Under the pieces are notes generated by a model. The model was not told the origin of the DNA. It did not search any database and worked only from the letters and a program-made list of their open reading frames with translations. Source: Cymodocea nodosa (Eukaryota; Streptophyta; Magnoliopsida; Alismatales; Cymodoceaceae). From it: 64,000 nt of DNA. Location: contig CM072342.1 in assembly GCA_036874045.1 (NCBI GenBank), positions 146,501-210,500 on the forward strand, in the 5' to 3' direction. A program made the position numbers and the translations under genes. Positions 36,351 to 49,900 of this stretch are shown piece by piece. Within the stretch, counting starts at the first letter, position 1; each line of letters starts with the position of its first letter.

Positions 36351-39038
36351 TTATTCCAGGAAATCTGGGAGTGGAAGACCCTTCTTCCGCATTTGCCCGT
36401 ACATCCATTGCCAGTTCTCTGGTCTGACCTCCCCTCCAAGGGATTGGACCACGCAACCACCACTGAAGCATCCAACTTTGCAGCAATCTTCCAGGGATAG
36501 TCCTTTCACCAATCCATACACAAATCCACTTGCAAACAGATCACCGGCGCCAGTGGCGTCAGATGCATGCATTTCTCCGATGGCAGAGACTCTTACAACC
36601 TGCGAAAATGAATGAACAGTCGGCAAATGTTCTTCTCTTTGTTATCATCAAGAGGCGCACAACACACAATGTCAGTAAGGATATTTGCATCGCCAACCTC
36701 TTGTCCACGCTTTGCTATGCATCCCTTGGCTCCTAATGTCACCACCGCCCATTTGCAATGCTTTGCCAAAAATTCTAAAGCATCCATCGAATCATATTTT
36801 GAGTCTCCCCTGAAGCAGTTTGAGAACCGTTACCGCCATGAAAGATCCTATTTCTAATTCGAAAAAAGGAACGTATTTCCACCAAAATCTACCTAACAAA
36901 CTTGGGTCTGTACCCATTCGCAGAAGCTCCCTATCAACTTCCCATTAACCGACTTGCTTCATTGGAAGTCACTCTCTCTCTCATTCTTATTATTGTTATG
37001 CTCTGAAGAAATGTGAATGCCCGGCATTCCGAATAAAAGGAGGAATGCCATTGCATTAAATTGAAAACAATCATGTTCACCATCCTTTTCACAAAGTAAC
37101 ACAATTTCCTGATAAAATGTGGGGACTACTTGCTCATCAATGATCGTCAATGAAAACATATCTTACGTCGTATCGAAAAAGGAAATGTTATTCAACCAAT
37201 TGGACTGGACAAATGTTTTCTGCGTTTTAGGAGAAAAGAATGTTAAACAAGCTGAAATTATAAGATTACGCACCTCAAGAGCTCTCTGGCTTCATCCTCG
37301 TTTGCAAAGCAAAGGTCAAAACAGCCAGCTTCCAGCAGCTCCAAAAGGGATGACCTATAGTCACGAACCATCTGCAAGGCAATTAATGGTACATCACACG
37401 GTTACATATTGTCTATATGAAAAATCAACCATAAGCATGCCAAAGTGGAATGACTTGGTCCAAGAATGTGCCTCAAAACTGGCCAAGTCGATGGAAATGC
37501 AAAGTCCCTCATTTTTTGCAATTTTTATTGCTGACGTTATGCATTCCAAGTTCAAATAAGAATATCTAATCATCAACCACTGTCAACAACAAGAAAAAGA
37601 AATCAAATAAATAGGGAGTTACATGCGGATAGATTAGGAATTGTAAACAGGCTTCAGGAATAAAATCCATGCCTTGGAGCCTATAAGATCTTCTCTTTTC
37701 AGATCATCGGCCTAAAAGTTGTAGCAAGATGTGTGTCACAATAAATCAACTCAATATCTGCAAAACCTTCAAGAGATCTCTACACACCTGGAGCCTAGCA
37801 GCACTTGAAAGACAGGGACGCATGGTACGATTGCCACCAGCATCAACCAAGCATGCACACTGCAAAATAACTAATAAAAAGACGCAATAAAAGTGAATAC
37901 GATCGATGATAGGGTACATAGGAATAATACAACCACCTGCGCAGTTTGTCCCTTCTTCGTTCTCAACCTTGAAAGATCAACTCCATTAAAAGTCATGCTA
38001 TGGATGAAGAAACGACCTTGTTCATCATCTCCACAAGCACCAATTATTCCACAAGAGATCCCAAATCCCGTAGCAAGACCACGAATGGTATTCGTAATAC
38101 TTCCACCAGCAATCGTCCTTAGAGAATCATTAAAAAACGGGAGGATGTGGGAATTTACTTTGCTTAGTATATGCTCCAGGTCCTCTATCGCAACCTGATC
38201 ATTTCCGCAATAAGTGTGCAACGCAAAAATATTCCAAAAACCTGAGTAAAATATTTACATACACCAATATGTTGCTTTGAACACAGACATAAAAATTCAC
38301 GATGAAAGGATTATCTTGGCAGCAAAAAAATATTCCAAAAATAATGCACTTCAAAATTGTGCACAAATGGGCATGTTTACTTATAAGAATATTGTACAGG
38401 TGGTTCAAATTAATTGAATCGGTCCTTTAGCGGCAACATCAAGGCATCCTGCTATGCACCATAGATCGTTTATGAAAGAAGTAGAGGAATAAGAAACACT
38501 CATGCACCAGACTTATATCTGTTCACAGGACTAAGACTATGAAAGAATGATTGTCTACCATCTACATTTACAGCTGGAAGGAGCACTCTCTTCCCCTGTT
38601 CTACAGTGAATCACTGCTTCTCTTGCATCAACCAAAACTCGGACAATTCAAGCCAAAATCTCAACTTTGAATATGGGCGTCTCGGAAAAAGCAGAGACCA
38701 AAACGACACCGAAGGGAGTGGGCATCGAAAAGGGAACCGGCGAAAACATACGACATGGACCGTAGGTGAAAATGTAAGCACTGAGATTGAGATTAAGGTG
38801 CAATTATTTGATCACGTACCGCCTGTGATCCTCCCCTATCCCCAGGGATGCGATCGAGGAGGGACCAGTCGACTCTGGCGACGTGGTCGACCAGTGCCGA
38901 CGGCTGGAGACCTAATACAATAGGTGGAGGAGGAGAAGGGGAAGGAGACGGAGAAGAGGAAGGGAGGAGGACGAGAGAGTTCACGTCGGCGGTCGTGAGG
39001 CAAGCGGAAGAGGGAAGGAGATCTCCTTCCGCCACCAT
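36351..39038 (-). CDS. pfkB-family carbohydrate kinase, complete gene of eight exons
   Basis: The protein matches the plant pfkB kinase represented by Arabidopsis At1g19600, a ribokinase-fold sugar or nucleoside kinase whose substrate is not known to me. Exons are 39038-38820, 38194-37937, 37859-37788, 37711-37673, 37579-37472, 37371-37274, 36809-36698 and 36599-36351, giving 384 aa. Key features are the family start LGLQPSALVDHVARVDWSLL (residues 42-61), the glycine-rich AGGSITNT (102-109), the acceptor-site GDDEQG segment, and the second pfkB signature DATGAGD (316-322), with Asp322 as the likely catalytic base. ATG at 39038 is the first in-frame ATG and is followed by a proline/serine-rich stretch. 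Introns 4 and 5 appear to begin with GC. No targeting signal is obvious. Confidence 0.92.
37372..37471 (-). other. Apparent GC-AG intron (kinase intron 5)
   Basis: The conserved junction DLASFE|MVRD needs donor GAG|GCACAT at 37472/37471 and acceptor TTGCAG before ATG at 37371. The nearest in-phase GT would leave an intron of only about 58 bases. Confidence 0.7.
37580..37672 (-). other. Apparent GC-AG intron (kinase intron 4)
   Basis: The conserved junction GSK|W needs a donor AAG|GCATGG at 37673/37672 and acceptor GACAG before TGG at 37579. A nearby GT (CCT|GTTTAC) would also keep frame but adds eight residues not expected in the family. Confidence 0.65.
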
Positions 39039-40440
39039 CTTTCTTCCTCCCGTCTTGCGGTACTCGCGACGAACCGGAGGTGAGAATTCGGTACGGTCCG
39101 CTTCGCTGGTTTTTTTTTCGTTATCTATAGACGAATTCAATTATTTTTTATAATAATAATTCTGGTTTATTCTTGTATTTTATCTTGCTAAAAATTATGA
39201 GTAACGATATACTTCTGCATCTGCTACAGTTATTTTATCAACAAATTCAGCTATGATATGTAAGTTGAATGGATGGATACGACCATACATTTATCTTTAT
39301 TTTTAAAATTTAGGTATTATGTATTATCCTTGGGTAAAAGAGTAAGTGAGAAAGATAAAAATATTTACATCCGTGTAGGTTGCATTTGGCGAAAGAATCT
39401 CTACTCCACGTAGTATCTATTATATACGATTTTCTTTCTTTCTGTTTTATCCTTTTCTCCTTTCCCTTCACCTGCTCATCATCTTCTTCCTCTACTCCCT
39501 TCACGAGCAGTCTTCTTGCCACCGTCGGCACTCCACCTCCCGCGGATGCGGTCCTCCTTGACCAACACCGCTGTCACGAGGTTCGCTTCCTCCAAAAGAC
39601 CATTCAAACTTCCGATAGATATCACGACAAAATGTGACGGACACAGTCGCCAGCAAGGAATTCTTCCAAATAATATTGCGTCCAGATCTACCACTCTACA
39701 GACTACAGACCTAAACGAAACGACGCCCAAAGTATCAGAACAACAAACGAGCCGAAACCAATACTTAACGAGTTGTCAGTGGTATGAAATAAATGAAACG
39801 AGTTCTCAATGGTTGCTATGGTATACCTTACAATAAGAAGTTGAATTTCATTTATACCCAATTTAAATGACAGCTGCCGATGAAACGTGAGAAGCTACTC
39901 ATTTATCTGAGGCAATATGGCAGTTTAAATGTTATTAGGAGGTTTCTTATGATAGTACATATTCGTCAGAAAAGTGAAAATCCTAAGTTACTTCCTTGTC
40001 ATGTCGAGATGCACGTTTCGTTACATGCAGACACGTGTATGTACCTTACTAGTCTTCTATCTAGTACGAGTATTTGTGCATTTCTTGACTAGAAGGGGAA
40101 TTATACACGCTTGGGACAAACAAGGTGGTTTACGATGATCGTACAATGGCTCGAAAACGCAGTAAAACGAGGATACTGAAAAATCTTAGGCATTCGAAAT
40201 TCGAGCCGTGTGAGACCCGATGAAAAAAATTAAACTATACTAGCGTTTAAAAAAATTGATTTCTTTTAACCACATCTGTACCAGCCGATCGGCCCTAGTG
40301 TTAGGTAGAGTAGGATGGCCTTCAGATGAGCGCGCCGTACCAACAAGATTCCAAGAGGCAAGAGGTTCGGATCAGACGAATGTCGATGCGTGCCCCATCA
40401 TCCAGGATGCTCGTCCACTTGGGATGATCCTCTCCCTTTT
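39039..40440. other. Intergenic region between kinase start and pyrophosphatase 3' end
   Basis: The first 100-150 bases upstream of 39038 are probably the kinase leader and promoter. A GC-richer patch at 39.48-39.75 kb and another at 40.28-40.44 kb contain short open frames on both strands, none of which I can match to a family. No RNA gene or complete transposon was seen. Confidence 0.5.
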
Positions 40441-40449
40441 ATAATGCTG

Positions 40450-40949
40450 ATGTTTTGCATTGATTCGAATTTAAGATAAACTGTTGGTTGCCTTTTTTTT
40501 GTATAATGTTTTAAGCTGTTGCAGGTGGTGATATTTTATACCATATGTTGTTGGTCAGTCTTGCTTCTCTCTCGCTGTTGAATGAAGTAACCAATAATAT
40601 GCCATGTCACGGCCAGATGTAGTTCTGTTAACCAAGTATTCCCAACTTGCCTTGCACATGCGAAGCTTGATTTCAAATTCCGATGGCCGAGCTGCAGGCA
40701 ACCTCTGCTTGGATTCATCGTGAACATTATCTTTCTCCAGCCAAGGAGCTCCATCCAAAGAAATAGAGGAAGAAAAAACCATCCAACGAATTTTACACAT
40801 TCGATCAACAAATTCTGGTAAAAGGCAGAAAGTTGCCATAAGAACAAATAAATTTGAGGGGGTACACGAACAGATATCCAGGAACATATGTTTGTCTTGT
40901 GTGCAGGATAGAGTCAATATGAAGCTCCAGAAAGCCTGCCGTTTGCAAG
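40450..40949 (-). other. Probable 3' untranslated region of the pyrophosphatase gene
   Basis: This follows the TGA at 40950-40952. An open frame of 132 codons overlaps it (40953-40555) but resembles no family I know and starts inside the last coding exon in another frame, so I treat the stretch as untranslated. Confidence 0.5.
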
Positions 40950-43900
40950 TCATTTCCGTAAGCTTTCAACAATGTACGCAGCATAGAGATTCCTGCATGG
41001 CCCAGCATTTTTCAGAGTTTGTGAGGAATAAAATGACGACATTTAATTACAGGTACTTTTTTTGAGTTGAATGTAGCAACCATGACAAAAAGGGGAAGCT
41101 GATAAAACAGTGCTTGCAAACAATGGTGGATTTCCCAAAATCTAGATCTGCTTGAAAGACTCCTCACTGAGGAAGAAATCAAGTTGGCTGTTTTTTCCCC
41201 TGGTGGGGAGAAATCCCCCAACCGATAGCTTTCCTATCCTCTTTTTCCATAGATGTTGGGATCTTGTCAAGCCAGATATTTGCAATATGTTTAATTGCCT
41301 TCACAGGAGTGATGATACCAACCTCCCCTACCCTATTAACAAAACATTCATTGCTCTTATTTTAGAGAAAAAAGATTCTACCTCAATATCTGCTTTCAGA
41401 CTCATTGGTCTACTAAATAGCTCTTATAAGATAAGCTAAATGTCTTACTTTGAGATTAAACTCTTCTCTTAATGATATTATCTCTAATACTTAAAATGTT
41501 TTTTTATAGGCAGAAACTTACACGATTACTTTTTTACTACACAAGAGACCCTTCACTATCTTCACGAGAAGAAATTAAAGGGAGTCTTATTTAAAATCAA
41601 TTTTGAGAAAACTTTTAATAATATCAATTGGGCCTTTATTTTCAACTATTTAAAGGTCCAGGGTTTAGTGATAAATGGTTAATCTGGATGACGATGTGTA
41701 TCACTTCTACTAGATTTTCTCTTTTAATTAATGAAACTTCCAAGGGATTCTTCAAAAACTCTAACGAACTTAGACAAGGATATCCTCTATCTCCACTCCT
41801 ATTCCTCATCATAGCTTAATTTTTAGATAGACTTGTTACTTTGTGAAAAGAAAACAACCTGATTACAAGAGTTCCTTTCCTAAACGGGCCTCACACCATC
41901 AATATCTAATTTGCAGATGATACTATTCTTTTCTAGGTCTTATCATGGAAAACATTATTAATCTTAAGCATCTTCTATCTTTTACAAGTTATCTCGGGTT
42001 TAAAATTTAATTTTAATAAATCTTTAATAGCAGGCACCAATCTAAATAATGATACTCCTATCTCCTTCTACAACATTCCTTTATTGTATCTGGGTCTTCC
42101 TTTTCATTACAGAAGAGCTTCTTATAATGATTGGTCTAAAATTATTAATAAGATTAAATCTAAAATGCAACGTTGGCATAATAAATTTCTTTCTTGAGGA
42201 AGAAAACTCACTCTCCTTAATTTAGATTTATTCTCCATCCCAACCTTCATTTTCCTATTAGTGTTGAAAAGGCTATCAACAGAATCAGGAAAAACAATTT
42301 TAGGGTATCTCAACTCAAGGTAAACTAAAATATCCTCTTATAAAATGGAGCTAGATTTGTAGGCCTAAAGAATTCAGGGGTTTGGGCATTCTCAACCTGA
42401 GATATTTCCATCTGGTTCTTAAAGGAAAATTAGTTTGGTCCTTGATTCAAGATAAAAAACCAGTCTAAACTGAACTCTTAAAAGCCATTTACCTTAAAGA
42501 CAATAGCTTTAGCACTCTTCCAGAATAAAATCACTGCAAATGTTTCTCTGATTACGAGATGCATCAAAGACATATTCTTAAATCTTCACTTTTTGCTCTT
42601 TTCAGTTCTTCAATGGATATTCCAACCTTTTGTCGAATAATGCTTGGTGTGATATTAGTATCCTTAAATTCAAATTTCCCTCTCTTCACCAAATTTTAAA
42701 TTGTCCCAAAATTATGATAGCAAAAGCTATCTAGTCTCCTTATCTTAAAAGAAAATTGTTACATCTTTATCTTGAAGAGAGTGAATCAACCTCAAACTTA
42801 TTAGATATTTTGAACTCTACAATTCTTTCTAATAGACCTGATAAAATCACTTGAAATTTATCTTCTAATGATATTTATTCTATCAATTCTTGCTGCAAAA
42901 ATCTTGTGCATTGTGGCTTGCAATATGGTTTCTATAAAAATGTTTGGACAGTTAAGACCCCTCTTAAAACTAAATTCTAGCCTGATTTTGTCTTCAAGAT
43001 GAATTACTTACCAAAAAAAACTTAGCTAAAAAAGTTTGGCAAGAAGATACGACTTGTTCCCACTGTAATTTGTGTTTGAAAAATAATAAGCATCTCTTTG
43101 TAGACTGTTCCACGTCAAATTTTATCTAGTTTTTCCTCCTTAAAGATCAATGTGCTCTACTTTGTGAAAATTTCCTTTAGGACATTTTTTGTAATACTTC
43201 CTTAAATTTTCCTCTACTAAACCTATTTAAAGTTCTTTTCTTCTTACTTTCCTTTGAATCTTATGGACTAAGAGAAATCATATTATTTTCTGTAATTCTT
43301 CCGAGAATATCTTCTCAATATTCAATAGCATTGTGAATCTTTTTTGTTTTCGGTTAGAAAAGTTAGTAATAAGTGATGGTGTAAATGTGGTGAAAGAAAT
43401 TTAATCTAAGTAAGATGTGCATATAGCAAATCTAACAGGCAATTCCGATGATGCAAAATGAGCACCAACTAGCTGTTCTCTATCTTTCTTATCATCTTCC
43501 CTTCTTCATTGTACTGCTTGACTTGTATTTGCTATTTTTCTGGCTTGTTTGTCATTTTTTATAACTTTTGCTAGCTTGTTTGGACTTTGTAAACATTCCT
43601 CCTAGTTGTGAGTGCATAACTAGGAGTTTTTTGCTTTAATCTATCTCACCTCTTAAAAAAAAGAAAACGGCATATTTCCATTAGGTGGGTCCTATATGCC
43701 CTAATTTCAAAAGGCCCCTTAATACATACATATATTTGTACACTTGTAATATTTAACAAAATTACATAACCCACATATTATCATTGCACATGAAACTTGA
43801 CAAAAAGGTAAACCAATAACTAAAGAGACAAAAAATAAAAATAAATAAAACAATTCTAGATTTCAAGTGTAATAGACTCCTTTAGGTTATCCTAACCCTG

Positions 43901-46900
43901 CCATTGCTTGCAAAAAAACTTGACACTATATATTAACCTACATTTGAAACACGTGAAATAACTTAACATACGAGGAAGGTAGGTAATCTTCTTGTAAATT
44001 ACAAGTTAAGCTATGATAAGTTCAAACCACTTGTAGTTATAACTCAGAATATTATAAGCTATGTTATTATTGCAGGAGGAAGAGAGAGATAGATCAGACC
44101 AACATTTGATATGAAAATTTCTCATATGTCACAATGCTATATCCATTCGTGAACAAGTGGAGCACATTGGTATCATCACCAAAAGCATTTTCTAATGCAT
44201 CCTCACATGCATGATGTTAATCTGAATGCATGACATAAATCCTTATATATGTGAGAGGATCAAATGATAGAAAACATCAATTAACAGAAAATTTTTTAAT
44301 GATGACATTAATAAATATGCTTTGATACTTATATGTATACATCAAAAGAAATTTTCTTGATGATGACACTAATAAATATGACTCGATACATACATACACG
44401 CACACATGAGAGGTTTTTGACACATTTTACCTTAACGTTATTTTAAGATAAAACTATTTTGAGAAACAGTTTTAGTTTTGCAATTTTTTAAGCATTTTAG
44501 TTTTAATGTTACCACTTTTGTGTTTTAATTTCACAATTTTACAAATTTTAGTTTTAATTCATGGTTGTTTTGATACAGATTCCCTGAAACTATAATATAT
44601 ATAAAAAGAATAATAATATTTTACATCAACAAAATTTATTAAATCACAAACACAATATTAAAAATATATATATGAAAAGTCATACGTATAGGAAACAAAA
44701 AACAAAAGTGGGATCATTGTCACAATCCCAATTAAGATTGTACAATCATCTTGGGATATCCATCAAGATCACAACAAATATGATCCCAGTCAAGATTGCC
44801 TCTCGGAATCCTCGTTGTGATCATGCCTAAGTGATCCCTATTGGGATCGTTTTAATGATCCTTGTTAAAAAACATAAGTGGTTATCAAAATATATAATAA
44901 CTTCGAATATAGCTAGTTGCCATAGAAGTCATTGTCGTGATCCCTAAATGGCATCAAAATTCCATCCCATACATACATACATACATGCATATAGAGAGAC
45001 AGTTTTCATAAAAAATATTTTATATTTTCAAATCAATTTTCTAATCAATCATTGCCGTGCTATTTTGTTTATGGAGTATCAACATTAAAACATTATATGA
45101 ATTTATTTCAAATAGTTAAAGTATTTTGATAGATGATAGATTGACAAGGTATCATTAAAACAAATACATATATTTGTGAAGCATCATACTTTATTGTTTA
45201 AATTTACTTACATGATGATTAATTTGTTCTTTAATAGTTTAAGTTGTCAATTAAATAAAAGTAACATAAAATTGATGACATTAACGTGCTTTAACTTGTG
45301 ATTAAAGGTTTATAAGGTTGATGTAGGATGCAATTTCATAAGGTTTATTTATGTTTAATCTTTATTAGATTTTAATTGATATTTTTATATGTATTATAGT
45401 TTGAAATTTTGTTAAGATAAAATTATAACTAATGTAGTACCTTACATAAAAAATCCTAGATCTGTGACTATATATCCATCTATGTTTAATAAATAATTAT
45501 TTAAGATTAATAAGAAGAAAAAGGACAAGGAAAAATTGGAGAAAAGAGTAAAAGTAGGAAAGAACATGGAAAGGAGGGGGGGGGGGCGCAAGAGAGAACA
45601 AAGGGTAAGTTCAAAAAAAAATGAAAAGCATGCGAGTGAGAATGCATTATTCATATGGAATATTCCATGTGCATTTTGCTTTGTAATTATAATACTCATT
45701 TAATAATACATCATCTAGTGGTGAAGCCTATTCTTTTCTCGACAGTATTAGCATGATCATAAAATCATAACCTTATCAAACAAGGCTTGTTGCATATCCC
45801 ACAGGCAACGTTTGATGTAATGATGCAATTCTAGGTGAATTCAAAATGATAATTTTTGTTATAGGAAAAAAATCAAAGTGATTCAATTTAACAATTACAT
45901 GATTTAACAAAGAGTGAGGAACTTAAAAATGCTACCAGGACAGTATGCCATAAATCTGAAAAGTTGTTCTATTTTTCTGCTTATAACATGAGTTTTAGTC
46001 TCAATCATCAAATTCCGGAAGCACACAAAAAAAAAATGAACAGGTTTTGCAAGCTTACATGGACTTTTCAATAGCCGAAACTGCTTCCTGGATTGGGAGA
46101 AATTCATCCACTCTGACCTCCTTATTCTCATTCTTCTTATCTATTCCAGATTGTCAAGGATAAAAAAAGAGCAATAGGGTTATATAAACAGTTATAAACC
46201 ATAGTTTAACTTCAATGAAAGGAGAATATGAAACTGAGAACACAAAATTCACTTTAAAATCAAATAACTCATTATATTAACGTGGTATTGCCAAAACTAG
46301 ACCAGACTGGCTAGTCAAACCAGTTGGACCAGGAACCGGTACCTCTACTTAGTCACAGGTCATGAGTTGAATTGTTTAGTGGTCAAACCAGTTAACCTGA
46401 TGACGCAGCAGTTCAACCTGCTGGTCCTGGTTGAACTGGCTTGGTGTAGATCAGGTTTTTTTTATTTTTTTTATTTATATTTTATACTTTCTTATATTTT
46501 GAAAAATAAACCATTGATCAGGTTTTATATCATTTATAACATTAAAAAAATGATTAGATTTTATATCATTTACATTTTATAATTTGATCAGGTTTGCTGT
46601 GATTATTAAGATTTATTCAAAAATTCTAACAAATAAAAAACAGTAAATAGAATGTTACTTCATCATGTTGAATCTCGATAAATTTAAAAAATGTAAATAG
46701 AATCTTATTGTTATTATTGATTTCAATAAAATGTTACTTCATCAAATAGAAAATAGAATCTTTTCGTAGGCTTTTTAATATTTAAAAAAAAAAATCTTTA
46801 ATAGTGGTTATTACTTATTGGTTGGGAATTAGAAGATAGAATGATTATTACATGTTTTAATAAAATGTTAGTTTCGTTGATTTTTATTTTACCATTTTTT

Positions 46901-49900
46901 GTATTTTTTAATCATATGTGAAACATTGGTAATGAACACGTCATTAGCTGGTCAAGATTTGATGAATTAATTATTAATTATTAAATTAATTAGCTATTAA
47001 TTATGATTCCATGCTTCACCAACTTGACTGTCTAAGTGACCAATTGAACCCATGCATCAACTACCTCTTGCTATTCTGAATCGATGTCTAGTCTAGTTCT
47101 AAAAACATTGCATTAATGAATTCACGATCAATATAATTAAATCAAGAGTTCACCCCATGACTAGCCTTATTAATGAAATCCCAAAAATGCCCTTCAACCT
47201 AAAACATCTATTTTGTAATCAAAGCACTCATTAAAATTTCAATCAAATAGATATTTTCTTATAAAAATTTCAAACAATTACTTCTTAATAAAAACTGAAC
47301 ATTTCATATTACCAAAAATTCCCATATAATAGCTCATTCCATTTCAAGTACATCGAGAACTAGGAGAAGAATCACAATGAGAAGAAAAAAAAGATCAACA
47401 ACAATAAAAGAATTAGTTCAAGGATGGAAGCAATAAAGTAAACCAATATTATTAATTATGAGTAAATAATGGCTTCCATTAAACCTTATTTTGAATCATT
47501 TATTTTCTTTAGTTAACTACCCATTCATTTATAAATGGGCATATCTTTATTGCTCAAGTTGTCTTCTTATGTGATTGCTTTAGCATAAATCAAATCAAAT
47601 TGACATGTAATGAATATTTTTGTGTTGAATTCTATATTTATTCAAATATTTCTCAAAGTTGATAATTTAATATTTATTTCTTAGGACATAAGAAAGAACG
47701 ATGCAAGTAAAATACTAGCATGATGAAAATAAAAGAATTTCAAAATAGTGAAAGATGTAAATGAAAATTTGATTGAGTCAATTACATTCTCCCTCAACTC
47801 TAACATCTTATATTATTTAGTAATTAACTTATATTTATCAAAATAATAATATAATATTCTTTCTACATGCAATTTGCATGTGCATTTAACTAGTCATAAT
47901 GATTCTAAGAGGACCCGGAGATTTTCAGCACAATATTCCATATATCATCCACAAAAAATTTTGATGTGATGAATGTTCAAGTTTACGGAAAGCACATTGA
48001 TACAAACATGCAAAATTTGAAAATAGACATAAAAGATGGTTGTACAAGTAGGAATTATCCATATTCCACTTCCAAAATAATGTCAAAAACTTCGAAACGA
48101 GGTTGTTAAGATAGTAAGGCAACCATGCACCAGCCAAGGGTGCTTAGGATGCACAGAAAAAAAAATATTTGCCCAGGCAGCACCTAGGCACCCCTATTAA
48201 TTATTTATTTTGTCAATATAACATATATATTGCATTATTATTCTATATATATATGGGAAAAATGCAAATGTTGGTACCCACAGCAAAAATGTTGTGGGCA
48301 CCCTCCACCCCACAAAATGCAAACGTTGGTGCCCACAGAATTTTGGGCACCCTTAATGGAGAGCTAAGATAACCTCAGCCCTCATCAACACAATTTACCA
48401 ACTGTTGCATGGAAATCATGAAAGCCAAAAGTATAAAGGAAAAACATTTTAATTTGATAAAAAAAAATGTAAGCACAAGGATACAATCTTCAAAGAAACG
48501 CCTGATTTCTGCTAGGCGATGTGGTGGCAGCTCCTTTATGTCCTTGTAGTGACGAAATTCAGGGTCATCGGCACAAACAGCAATGATCTTGTCATCATTT
48601 TCACCCTGCAAATGTGCAGATAAGTAATGAACATACTAAATACTTGCTGCAACACATGCAACATGTTATTGATGTCATTTTAAGGTAAACATAGCAGCAA
48701 AGTTGATAAAGAACTAATTGATACCTGATCAATCATGGGCATCAATCCTATTGCTCTAGCTCGGAGAAAACAACCAGGAAGCACAGGCTCCTGCCAGAGG
48801 AAATAAGCCCAAGCTCAGACAGAACACCACAACTCACTGACACTGTATGCATACTTGAAAAGAATTTCAAGAAAAAGTACCTGCATCAGCACCAAGACAT
48901 CCATGGGATCACCATCATCACAAATTGTTCGAGGAATGAACCCATAGTTGTGAGGATACACCACGGAAGAGTAGAGGACCCGGTCAATCTGATTAGAATC
49001 TCAATATAAGTCAAAAATCATGTTGTAAAGTTATTTCAGAAATGTGAAAGTGGTATTAGAAGGAAAGTATTTTTCCATTAAGTTTACATAATGAAAAACA
49101 TGAAATTAACAAATGTTCTTGTGTGCTTTGAAGAAATCACTGTTAAGGTGGGCACCAGAATAAAGTGCTTCTTATTTAATGTGAAAAAATGACTGTAAAG
49201 AAAAGTGCACAAGGCTATTGCCAATGAAGGGTTTCAAAAAGGGCTTCGGCCGATGGTAAAACATTGAGTAGCATACATAACCAAATGATCATCAATCATG
49301 TAAAAAGCATACCTTGATAAGACCACTGGCCTTGTCAAGTTCGTACTTAACCTTGCTCCCTTTACCTATTTCTACAACCTACACCATATTCCCAAATAGA
49401 TCATAAGTGTAATTTGAAGGTAAGGATGACTGAAATTCAAAATTTCCAAAAAAAAAAAAAAACAGAATCATATTACCGAGGACCTAATCTTCTCTTATAT
49501 CAAGCATTCTTATAAGTCATCATCATTATGTAAGGTGAGTAATCACTAAAAAAAGGTTGGTCCGGAGGAAACAACATTAAATGGAAGTTCAGATCTCTGG
49601 TTAAAAACAGAATTGTGCATTTTCTACACAGCAGGACACAGGATGGGCTTAAACCAATGTATTTACCTCCATAATTTTGCGAACCAATCTTGTCATCTAA
49701 ATATCATGCCATGCCTATTTTTCTTTCAAAATTATGATTATTACATAAATAGTACATGATAAAAATATATGTACAGTGGTATTATGTAACATATATGATT
49801 ATCCACTAAATGCACTACAACATTTCAATTTCTCTCTCCCCCTCTCTTCTCTCTCCTCTCTCTTCCTCAAATTTTTTCTCTCCTTCCAACATTCATCTAC

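Noticed and set aside
38848..39153. Plus-strand frame of 101 codons
   Set aside because: It is the exact antisense of kinase exon 1, whose sequence is conserved on the minus strand.
40555..40953. 132-codon open frame on the minus strand
   Set aside because: It starts in a wrong frame inside the last pyrophosphatase exon and covers its 3' untranslated region. No family resemblance was found.
45442..45699. Candidate last exon of the pyrophosphatase
   Set aside because: Its translation does not resemble the family C-terminus, whereas 40950-40992 does and joins in phase.
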